In this document: positions 29,115 to 36,802 of the stretch, piece after piece
Layout: the number at the start of each line of letters is the position of its first letter
How positions within the stretch are numbered: the stretch's first letter is position 1
Source: Gammaproteobacteria bacterium
GTDB lineage: Bacteria; Pseudomonadota; Gammaproteobacteria; Pseudomonadales; Ketobacteraceae
Direction: 5' to 3'
Assembly (NCBI GenBank): GCA_002748575.1
Contig: PDSR01000058.1
Span: 1-36,802, forward strand
Length of the DNA stretch: 36,802 nt
The notes under the pieces: model-generated
Seen by the model: the letters and a program-made list of their open reading frames with translations, nothing else
The model's database searches: none
Told to the model about the DNA's origin: nothing
Program-made: the position numbers and the translations under genes

Positions 29115-30344
29115 ATGAGCAAAACCTCACTTGATAAAAGCAAGATTCGCATCCTGTTACTGGAAGGTGTGCATCCCTCTGCGGTTAAAGTTTTCGAGAA
29201 AAACGGATACACCAATATTGAGTATCTGAAAACGTCTCTTCCCGATGATGAATTAAAAGCAAAAATAGCGGACGCACATTTTGTTGGCATTCGCTCTCGC
29301 ACCCAGCTAACCGATGACGTATTTGCAGCGGCCAACAAGCTGATTGCCGCAGGCTGTTTCTGTATCGGCACCAATCAAGTGGATTTGAATGCAGCCCTCA
29401 GCCGCGGCATTCCGGTGTTTAACGCGCCTTATTCCAATACACGAAGCGTTGCCGAACTGGTATTGGCGCAGGCGATTCTGTTATTACGCGGCGTTCCAGA
29501 GAAAAATGCCAAAGCCCACCGGGGGGAATGGTTAAAGTCCGCTGCAAATTCTTATGAAGTACGTGGCAAAACCCTGGGTATTGTCGGCTACGGCAGCATC
29601 GGCTCGCAATTAAGCGTGCTGGCAGAAAGCCTGGGTATGAAAGTGATTTTCCAGGATACCGTCACCAAGCTGCCATTAGGTAATGCTTCTCAGGTTGATA
29701 CTTTGGAAGATTTAATGAATCAGGCCGATGTGGTGAGCTTGCACGTACCGGAAACACTGGCTACCAAAAACATGATCGGCCCCAATGAATTGGCACAAAT
29801 GAAAACAGGCAGCGTGCTGATTAATGCAGCTCGCGGCACAGTTGTTGATATTGATGCGCTGGCCGATACCTTATCAAGCGGTAAATTGCTGGGCGCTGCC
29901 ATTGATGTATTTCCGGTTGAACCCCGTGGCAATGATGAAGAATTTGTTTCGCCACTGCGTGCATTCGATAATGTTATTTTAACGCCACACGTTGGCGGCA
30001 GCACTCAGGAAGCACAAGAGAACATTGGCGTGGAAGTAGCAGAAAAGTTCGTTAAATACAGCGATAACGGTTCCACCATTTCTGCCGTTAATTTTCCTGA
30101 AGTTGCGTTACCAACCCATGCGAAAGTTCACCGCTTATTACATATCCACAAAAATGTACCGGGTGTAATGACCAAAATTAACACGATCTTTTCTGATAAC
30201 AACATCAATATTGCCAGCCAGTACCTGCAAACCAATGAAGAAATCGGTTACGTGGTGATTGATGTAGATGCCGATTACAGCAACCTGGCGCAGGAAAAAC
30301 TGAAAGACGTTGAAGGCACTATTCGTACTCGCGTGTTATTTTAA
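29115..30344 (+). CDS. serA: D-3-phosphoglycerate dehydrogenase (409 aa, with ACT domain)
   Basis: KIRILLLEGVHPSAVKVFEKNGYTNIEYLKTSL; GIVGYGSIGSQLSVLAESLGM; LINAARGTVVDIDAL; HVGGSTQEAQENIG; C-terminal ACT region. Confidence 0.97.
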   Translation: MSKTSLDKSKIRILLLEGVHPSAVKVFEKNGYTNIEYLKTSLPDDELKAKIADAHFVGIRSRTQLTDDVFAAANKLIAAGCFCIGTNQVDLNAALSRGIPVFNAPYSNTRSVAELVLAQAILLLRGVPEKNAKAHRGEWLKSAANSYEVRGKTLGIVGYGSIGSQLSVLAESLGMKVIFQDTVTKLPLGNASQVDTLEDLMNQADVVSLHVPETLATKNMIGPNELAQMKTGSVLINAARGTVVDIDALADTLSSGKLLGAAIDVFPVEPRGNDEEFVSPLRAFDNVILTPHVGGSTQEAQENIGVEVAEKFVKYSDNGSTISAVNFPEVALPTHAKVHRLLHIHKNVPGVMTKINTIFSDNNINIASQYLQTNEEIGYVVIDVDADYSNLAQEKLKDVEGTIRTRVLF

Positions 30345-30380
30345 CCCCATCAGATTCGGTTAAATTTGGAAGGTATTCTC

Positions 30381-31178
30381 ATGGTTGAAGCAAACCCTGT
30401 TAAAACAGCACTGATTACCGGTGCATCTGCGGGCATTGGTTTGGAATTTGCGAAAGTATTTGCAGCACAACAATACGACGTTATTTTAGTGGCTCGTCGG
30501 GAAAAAAAGCTCAACGAAATTGCAACCGAAATCAAGGCGCAATACGGTCAGCTTGCCCACGTGATTGCAGCCGATTTATCTGACCCTTCTGCACCGGAAG
30601 CCATTTACCGCCAGGTGAAAGAAAAAGGGCTAAGGGTAGATGCTCTGGTTAACAATGCAGGCTATGCCATTAATGCCGGGTTTCTTGAAGCCGATTGGAA
30701 AACACATGCGGATTTTATGCAGGTTTTGAACACCTCGCTTGTTCATATGTGTCACCTGTTCGGCAACGACATGAAAGCAAACAACTGGGGGCGTATTATT
30801 AATGTGGCGTCGGTTGCGGCCTTTTCTCCACAGATGAAAGGCAGCTTATACGGCCCGGCAAAGGCCTTTGTAGTAGGGGTTTCTCAGGCTATTGACCTGG
30901 AACTGCGTGAGCATAACGTGTATTGCACGGCATTGTGCCCGGGATTTACTTACAGCGAATTTCACGATGTGATGGGTATAAAAGCCATGGTGGAGCGATT
31001 ACCACGCTTTTTATGGATGGATGCCCATACGGTAGCGGTAGAAGGCTTTAGTGCTGTAATGGATGGCAAACCCGTCTATATCAATGGACTGGTGAATCAG
31101 GGCATAACACAAGTGCTGTCGCATTTACCCCTTGGCATTAAACAGCTGATCGCCAAACAGCAGGAAAAAATGCTTTAA
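30381..31178 (+). CDS. SDR family NAD(P)-dependent oxidoreductase
   Basis: ALITGASAGIGLEFAKVFAAQ; LVNNAGYAINAGF; SLYGPAKAFVVG; GGAAGG upstream of the ATG at 30381 (track start 30366 is TTG). Confidence 0.9.
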   Translation: MVEANPVKTALITGASAGIGLEFAKVFAAQQYDVILVARREKKLNEIATEIKAQYGQLAHVIAADLSDPSAPEAIYRQVKEKGLRVDALVNNAGYAINAGFLEADWKTHADFMQVLNTSLVHMCHLFGNDMKANNWGRIINVASVAAFSPQMKGSLYGPAKAFVVGVSQAIDLELREHNVYCTALCPGFTYSEFHDVMGIKAMVERLPRFLWMDAHTVAVEGFSAVMDGKPVYINGLVNQGITQVLSHLPLGIKQLIAKQQEKML

Positions 31179-31187
31179 GTTCTTACC

Positions 31188-31934
31188 ATGTCAGTATCAT
31201 CTGCACCGGTATATCTTCCCGTTGTATTTGAAGATGAACACTACATTGCCATTCACAAACCTTCCGGGTTGCTGGTGCATCGCAGCCCGATTGATAAGCG
31301 CGAAACGCAATTTGCCATGCAGCTGCTTCGCGACCAGATCGGCCAACAGGTTTTTCCTGCTCACCGGCTCGACAAACCCACATCAGGGATTTTGTTATTT
31401 GCAAAATCCCTGGATGCACTAAGGGCCATCAGCACACAATTTGAAAACAATGAAGTCGGCAAAGAATACCATGCCCTTGTGAGGGGCTTTCCGCCCGATG
31501 AGTTGACCATCAATCACCCGGTTAAAACCCGCAAAGACAAATACGACAAAAAAACACTTCAGGCTCCCAAAGCAGCATTAACCCAATTAACCACCCTGGC
31601 CACCTGCACCCTTAATGTAAAAATTGAACGCTATGATACGTCTCGCTATGCATTGGTAAGACTGACGCCAAAAACCGGCCGGCGTCACCAGTTACGATAT
31701 CATATGAAACATATTGCTCACCCCATTATTGGGGATGCCACCTACGGCAAAGGCATACAGAATCGTTATTTCCAACAACATTACAACAGCCACCGCTTAC
31801 TGTTAGCGGCCACCCGGTTAAGTTTTTATCATCCTTATCTACACAAAAATATTACCCTGAACGAACCCGTTGCCGATGACTTTAAGTTACTTATCAGGCA
31901 GCTGCCTTTTAATGATAACCCATTGGATTTATAA
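31188..31934 (+). CDS. truC: RluA-family pseudouridine synthase, TruC-like
   Basis: HYIAIHKPSGLLVHRSPIDKRE; LLRDQIGQQVFPAHRLDKPTSGILLFAKS; LTPKTGRRHQLRYHMKHIAHPIIGD. Confidence 0.88.
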   Translation: MSVSSAPVYLPVVFEDEHYIAIHKPSGLLVHRSPIDKRETQFAMQLLRDQIGQQVFPAHRLDKPTSGILLFAKSLDALRAISTQFENNEVGKEYHALVRGFPPDELTINHPVKTRKDKYDKKTLQAPKAALTQLTTLATCTLNVKIERYDTSRYALVRLTPKTGRRHQLRYHMKHIAHPIIGDATYGKGIQNRYFQQHYNSHRLLLAATRLSFYHPYLHKNITLNEPVADDFKLLIRQLPFNDNPLDL

Positions 31935-32058
31935 GCGTTATAGCTGATAGCCCTGGCCGTTTCTTGTTTTTTATCGCGCTATTTTTTAGCTCTATTGCTT
32001 TCCCCCACATCAGGTTATAAGATGGAATCGCCTAACAATAAATAATAAGAAAAATAAT

Positions 32059-33768
32059 ATGAATAAAAAATATCTCCGCACACTGATCATTCCCGCAAGT
32101 GTTATTGCCTTATCCGGCTGTAACAAGCCACTCTGGTTAGCAGAAGTATTCAGTGAACAACACGAAAACGTGTACATTTCTGATATTGCCCTGGACGACG
32201 ACAACAACACCTATTCCACCGGTTCGGTACAAACTTACTTTGCCACCGACGCAAATAACGCCGCCATTAAAGGCTATGACATTTTAACGGTTAAACACGA
32301 TGCCGAGGGCAACGAAGTGTGGCGGGCAACCTATTCCAGCCCTTATGAACGCACTGCACCACGCCAGTTCATTACTAACGATGATGGCCTGGTGGATATT
32401 CTTGATCCTGAGCATTGGGATTACACCGGCGGCGAAGAAGGGCAGTTTCTGCTCAATGATGAACAGGGCAATACTTATGTGGTTGGCCGCATTCACGGTG
32501 AAAACTTTGATGCCAACCAGCACATTAGCGAACAGGACTGGGATGTTGTTGTTCTAAAATACAATACCCAAGGGGAGCTGACCGCAGAGCTGATTCTGGA
32601 AGAATCCGATCAGTTTGACGCCACTCAAAAAGCAATCTTCCAAAATAACCAGCTATCGTTAGCCATTAACGATAAACAGGATTCCAGCTATTTAGTGCTT
32701 AATCCCGACCTGAGTGTTGCCCAAAGCCACACCCTGACAAATGTTCAAGTACTCGATTTTGTAAAAACTGATGAAGGCAAGTGGGTCACTGTCTATTCCA
32801 ATGGCAAATGGCAATACGCATCCTCTAATACATGGGTTGCTCAGTACGATAACAATATGGTGCAGGAATGGCACCACTACGGCTACTATAATCGAATTTT
32901 GCCATCAATCGTATTGGATTCACAAAACAATATACTTATCGCCTCATCCATCGAGGGTGTTTTGCAAGTTGACCTTTACAGCCACTCATTATTAGAAAAA
33001 CTGACACCCGACGGAGAGCTGGCATGGAAAATTAGCTTTATAAACGGTGAAACGATCCTTCCTAACCTATACTCAAATTTCTTTAGTCTGAAAAGCAAAC
33101 TGGCTATCGCCCCTGACGATTCGATTTATTTGGCTTCGGAGAAGCTTTCAGTTTTTCCTCCCTTACTTGTTCTTGGATCATTTTCAACCAGTGCAAGCAC
33201 TTATATCAACAAAGTATCACCGGAAGGTGGGAAACTTTGGCAGCATGATTTACATGGTAAACGGTTTTTTGCGAGCAATTTCCTTTCCTCCAATACAACA
33301 GATCAAAGGCTCAACGACATTAAGCTATTACCGGATGGCCGCTTGGCAGTCGGTTATGAAAAAGTATTCGGCATTCATACTCACGGCGAATATGCCTTTG
33401 ATGATTTGCAACTGTTAGGAGCAATATACACCAGAGATCCGAACCAGAATGGGTATAGTGAAACCTATAACTACATAGAAACGGGCCGGGAATCCAGAGT
33501 GTTAATTTTACAACCCGATGGTGGTGTGTTTAAAACACTGCCACCGACTAAAGGCGAGCATCAACGCGCTTTTGCCATCAACAGCCACAACAACATTGCT
33601 GTGGCGGGTGATAATTACGATTTTCACGAAGCGCTGCCAATAACATGGACTCGAAAAAGCGGAGGCTATTTCTTTCAAGGCCTTTATTCTCTGACAAGAT
33701 TCGAAGCCACTCAGCTTAGACAGGATGCTCCGAGCAGAGGATCAATAGCCTTATTCAGCACCGATTAA
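32059..33768 (+). CDS. Propeller-repeat lipoprotein, tandem paralogue 1
   Basis: MNKKYLRTLIIPASVIALSGCNK (lipobox LSGC) then repeats of the type xxxDxxxNxYxxG...K...GxxxW. Confidence 0.85.
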   Translation: MNKKYLRTLIIPASVIALSGCNKPLWLAEVFSEQHENVYISDIALDDDNNTYSTGSVQTYFATDANNAAIKGYDILTVKHDAEGNEVWRATYSSPYERTAPRQFITNDDGLVDILDPEHWDYTGGEEGQFLLNDEQGNTYVVGRIHGENFDANQHISEQDWDVVVLKYNTQGELTAELILEESDQFDATQKAIFQNNQLSLAINDKQDSSYLVLNPDLSVAQSHTLTNVQVLDFVKTDEGKWVTVYSNGKWQYASSNTWVAQYDNNMVQEWHHYGYYNRILPSIVLDSQNNILIASSIEGVLQVDLYSHSLLEKLTPDGELAWKISFINGETILPNLYSNFFSLKSKLAIAPDDSIYLASEKLSVFPPLLVLGSFSTSASTYINKVSPEGGKLWQHDLHGKRFFASNFLSSNTTDQRLNDIKLLPDGRLAVGYEKVFGIHTHGEYAFDDLQLLGAIYTRDPNQNGYSETYNYIETGRESRVLILQPDGGVFKTLPPTKGEHQRAFAINSHNNIAVAGDNYDFHEALPITWTRKSGGYFFQGLYSLTRFEATQLRQDAPSRGSIALFSTD

Positions 33769-33794
33769 TCATACGTTAGCGGCATCTGAACCAC

Positions 33795-33829
33795 CCAGTG
33801 CGGCGCTTGTTCATGAAGCGTCGCACTGG
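33795..33829 (+). terminator. GC-rich hairpin downstream of paralogue 1
   Basis: CCAGTGCGGCGCTT - GTTCATG - AAGCGTCGCACTGG; 14-bp stem with a single G.U pair; no strong U tract. Confidence 0.6.
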
Positions 33830-33975
33830 CAACCTCCACAACACCTGGCTATCCACGCAACACGCCCCCTCGCCAAACATTAACCCTACGAAACTCTGAA
33901 TTTAACCGCTATTGCATTCCCGCTAAACGGGCTATAGGATGGAGCCACTTAGTAATAAATAATAAGAAAAATAAC

Positions 33976-35748
33976 ATGAACAAAAAGCACCTTAGTAAAC
34001 TTATTCTGCCAATAGGCGTTGTTGCCCTGTCCGGCTGTAACAAGCCGCTCTGGTTAGCAGAAATATTCAGCGAACAGCACGAAAACGTGTACATTTCCGA
34101 TATTGCCCTGGACGACGACAATAACACCTACTCCACCGGCTCGGTACAAACCTACTTTGCCACCGATGAAAATAACGCCACCATCAAAGGCTTTGATATT
34201 TTAACGGTTAAACACGATGCCGAGGGCAACGAAGTGTGGCGGGCAACCTATTCCAGCCCCTATGAACGCACTGCACCACGGCAGTTTATTATTAACGACG
34301 ATGGCTTGGTGGATATTTTTGATCCTGAGCATTGGGATTACACCGGCGGCGAAGAAGGGCTGTTTCTGCTCAACGATGACCAGGGTAATACCTATGTAGT
34401 TGGCCGGGTTCACGGTGAAAATTTCGATGCCAGCCAGCATGTTGCCGCACAGGACTGGGATGTTGTTGTGCTTAAATACGATACCCAGGGGACACTGACC
34501 GCAGAACTGATTCTGGAAGACTCCGATCAATTTGATGCGGTTCGTAATGCGTCCTTTGAAAATAACCAGCTATCGTTAGCCATTAACGATCAAAACGATT
34601 CCGATTTTTTGGTACTTAACTCCGACCTGAGTATTACCCAAAGCCACACCCTGGCAGATACTCAAGTGTTTAATTTTGTGAAAACCGATACGGGCAAGTG
34701 GGTTGTTGCAGCTTCTTCCGGTAACGATTGGCACTTAGAAAACAGCATTTCACTCTACGACCAAAACATGACGCTGGAGTGGTCTCATGTCAAGCCGGAA
34801 TACCCCTATCACCGATTATTACCTGAAATCGCATTGGACTCACAAAACAACATTATTGTTGCTTCAATCTCGCTTTATGCTGAAAGCTTTGACCACCCAG
34901 TCACCAGCGCTGCTCAACTGGAAAAGTTCACCCCTAGCGGGGAGCTGGAATGGGAAATGATCAGGACAGGTGCAGCCAACACGAACGAAAACGAATATAT
35001 TATCTGGTATGGGGATGTTGATCCGCTGACGCCCGGGAATTCGCATGACTTGTTCAATCTGAAGAACAAGCTGGTAGTCGCCTCTGATGATACCCTGTAC
35101 TGGGCTTCAGAACACCTTACCGCTTTTATACATGGGCCTTTGAATTTAATCGCAGGCCAATATGGCAGGTATACCGCCAGTGCCTCCACCTATATCAAAA
35201 AAATATCATCGGAAGGTGAAGAGCTTTGGCAACATCATTTAAGTGGCAGCAGAACGTCTACCCTTTTTGGTTTATCTTTTAATACGGTGGATCGAAGGCT
35301 TAGTGATATTCAATTATTGCCAGATGATCGTCTGGCAGTGGGCTATGACAAAGTATCCGGCACTCATTTCGACAACGTGGAATCCGGAGCTTTATTAGGC
35401 AGGCTGCCCTATTCGAGAAATTCACCCTTTGGATTTTACGATCAGTTCAACTATATAGAAAAAACGCAAAATTCCCGCCTGTTGATTTTACAGCCCAACG
35501 GAGAACCGCATAAATCTTTGTCACTGAAAGGCGAGCAGCAGCGTGCTATTGCCATCAACAACCAAAACAACATCGCCGTGGCAGGTGACAATTATGATTT
35601 TTACGAAACACTGCCACTAACATGGGATCCAGGCAATGGTGTCAACAACTTTTTCCCTGGCTTACTCTCGTTAACAAAGTTCGAATCAACCCGGCTACGG
35701 CAGGATACGCCCAGTAAAGGATCGGTGGCTTTATTTAGTGCCGAATAG
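33976..35748 (+). CDS. Propeller-repeat lipoprotein, tandem paralogue 2
   Basis: MNKKHLSKLILPIGVVALSGCNK; N-terminal third very similar to paralogue 1; shared C-terminus LRQDTPSKGSVALFSAE. Confidence 0.85.
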   Translation: MNKKHLSKLILPIGVVALSGCNKPLWLAEIFSEQHENVYISDIALDDDNNTYSTGSVQTYFATDENNATIKGFDILTVKHDAEGNEVWRATYSSPYERTAPRQFIINDDGLVDIFDPEHWDYTGGEEGLFLLNDDQGNTYVVGRVHGENFDASQHVAAQDWDVVVLKYDTQGTLTAELILEDSDQFDAVRNASFENNQLSLAINDQNDSDFLVLNSDLSITQSHTLADTQVFNFVKTDTGKWVVAASSGNDWHLENSISLYDQNMTLEWSHVKPEYPYHRLLPEIALDSQNNIIVASISLYAESFDHPVTSAAQLEKFTPSGELEWEMIRTGAANTNENEYIIWYGDVDPLTPGNSHDLFNLKNKLVVASDDTLYWASEHLTAFIHGPLNLIAGQYGRYTASASTYIKKISSEGEELWQHHLSGSRTSTLFGLSFNTVDRRLSDIQLLPDDRLAVGYDKVSGTHFDNVESGALLGRLPYSRNSPFGFYDQFNYIEKTQNSRLLILQPNGEPHKSLSLKGEQQRAIAINNQNNIAVAGDNYDFYETLPLTWDPGNGVNNFFPGLLSLTKFESTRLRQDTPSKGSVALFSAE

Positions 35749-35775
35749 GTCGTTAGCATCATCCGACTAACCAGC

Positions 35776-35810
35776 CCAATGCGGCGCTTGTTTATTGAGC
35801 GGCGCACTGG
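35776..35810 (+). terminator. Imperfect hairpin downstream of paralogue 2, homologous to the one after paralogue 1
   Basis: CCAATGCGGCGCTTGTTTATTGAGCGGCGCACTGG; same position relative to the CDS as 33795-33829. Confidence 0.5.
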
Positions 35811-35936
35811 GTATCCCCGCAAGGCTGCCCTCGCCAAACATTGGCCCCGGGAAACCCTGAATTTAAGCACTATTGCATTCCCGCTAACCCGGTTATAGGA
35901 TGAAGCCACCTAATAATAAATAACAAGAAAAATAAC

Positions 35937-36802
35937 ATGAACAAAAAGCACCTTCGCACGCTGATCATTCCTGCAAGCGTTTTAGCCCTGTCAGGCTGCA
36001 ATAAGCCACTCTGGTTAACAGAAATATTCAGCGAACAACACGAAAACGTGTACATTTCCGATATTACCCTGGACGACGACAACAACACCTATTCGACCGG
36101 TTCGGTACAAACCTACTTTGCCACCGACGCAAACAATGCCGCCATTAAAGGCTTTGATATTTTAACGGTTAAACACGATGCCGATGGCAACGAAGTGTGG
36201 CGGGCGACCTATTCCAGCCCCTATGAGCGTACCGCGCCACGGCAGTTTATTACCAACGACGATGGCCTGGTAGATATTTTCAATGTTGCTTATATCGACG
36301 ACGATATTATTCCTAACTGGGATTACACTGGCGGTGAAGAAGGGCTGTTTCTGCTCAACGATGACCAGGGCAATACCTATGTGGTTGGCCGGATTCACGG
36401 TGAAAATTTCGATGCCAATCAGCATGTTACCGCACAGGACTGGGATGTAGTTGTTCTCAAATACGATACCCAGGGGGAGCTGGCCGCAGAGCTTATTCTG
36501 GAAGATTCCGATCAGTTTGATGCCGTTCGCAATGCATCCTTTGAAAATAACCAGCTATCGTTAGCCATTAACGATCAATACGATTCCGACTTTTTAGTAC
36601 TTAACCCCGACCTGAGTATTGCCCAAAGCCACACCCTGGTCGATGCTCAAGTGCTTAATTTTGCGAAAACCGATACCGGCAAATGGGTGGTGGTCACGGC
36701 CCCCCGCGAGGACTGGTACTTTGAACAAAGCGTTTCACTCTACGACCAGAACATGACACTGGAATGGTCTCATCTTAAACCGGATTTTCCTCCTCACCGA
36801 AT
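35937..36802 (+). CDS. Propeller-repeat lipoprotein, tandem paralogue 3 (truncated by window end)
   Basis: Own translation from 35937: MNKKHLRTLIIPASVLALSGCNKPLWLTEIFSEQHENVYISDITLDDDNNTYSTGSVQ..., open to the window edge. Confidence 0.85.
   Translation, partial: MNKKHLRTLIIPASVLALSGCNKPLWLTEIFSEQHENVYISDITLDDDNNTYSTGSVQTYFATDANNAAIKGFDILTVKHDADGNEVWRATYSSPYERTAPRQFITNDDGLVDIFNVAYIDDDIIPNWDYTGGEEGLFLLNDDQGNTYVVGRIHGENFDANQHVTAQDWDVVVLKYDTQGELAAELILEDSDQFDAVRNASFENNQLSLAINDQYDSDFLVLNPDLSIAQSHTLVDAQVLNFAKTDTGKWVVVTAPREDWYFEQSVSLYDQNMTLEWSHLKPDFPPHR

Larger units (their letters stand above)
31992..36802 (+). repeat. Tandem gene-array repeat: leader + lipoprotein CDS (+ 3' hairpin after the complete copies), at least 3 units
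   Basis: Homologous leaders start at 31992, 33909 and 35870 (spacing 1917 and 1961 bp). Confidence 0.9.

Noticed and set aside
32010-36088. Antisense ORFs MLLSSSRAISEMYTFSCCSLN... repeated at 32010-32210, 33909-34127 and 35870-36088
   Set aside because: They lie opposite the conserved lipoprotein signal/N-terminal region of the three paralogues; their similarity follows from nucleotide conservation of the sense genes.

Overview
The window looks like chromosomal DNA of a marine-type gammaproteobacterium. Most of it is a housekeeping neighbourhood: ptsP (partial)-rppH, a HAD hydrolase, an imelysin-like lipoprotein, rlmI, SDR, marC, yceI-cytochrome b561, a glycine-cleavage operon with split P-protein (gcvT-gcvH-gcvPA-gcvPB), pepP, UPF0149, a TIGR02449-like protein-zapA-6S RNA-5-FTHF cyclo-ligase, ilvA, rpiA, serA divergent from a D-2-hydroxyglutarate-dehydrogenase-like gene, and truC. 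The less ordinary content is: (i) a large lipoprotein with about 19 tandem DxNGNGxYD (EF-hand/dockerin-like) repeats, interrupted by a frameshift that looks like a small deletion inside one repeat; (ii) a GMC oxidoreductase with two poorly characterised partner genes, one preceded by a tandemly repeated Shine-Dalgarno-like 16-mer; (iii) at the right edge, at least three tandem paralogous lipoproteins (about 1.9 kb units) with propeller-like repeats, each preceded by a homologous leader of exactly 67 nt; the two complete copies are also followed by a similar GC-rich hairpin. The third copy runs off the window. Item (iii) is the best candidate for an undescribed system, but its function cannot be read from the sequence. 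No CRISPR array, prophage, IS element or tRNA was recognised.
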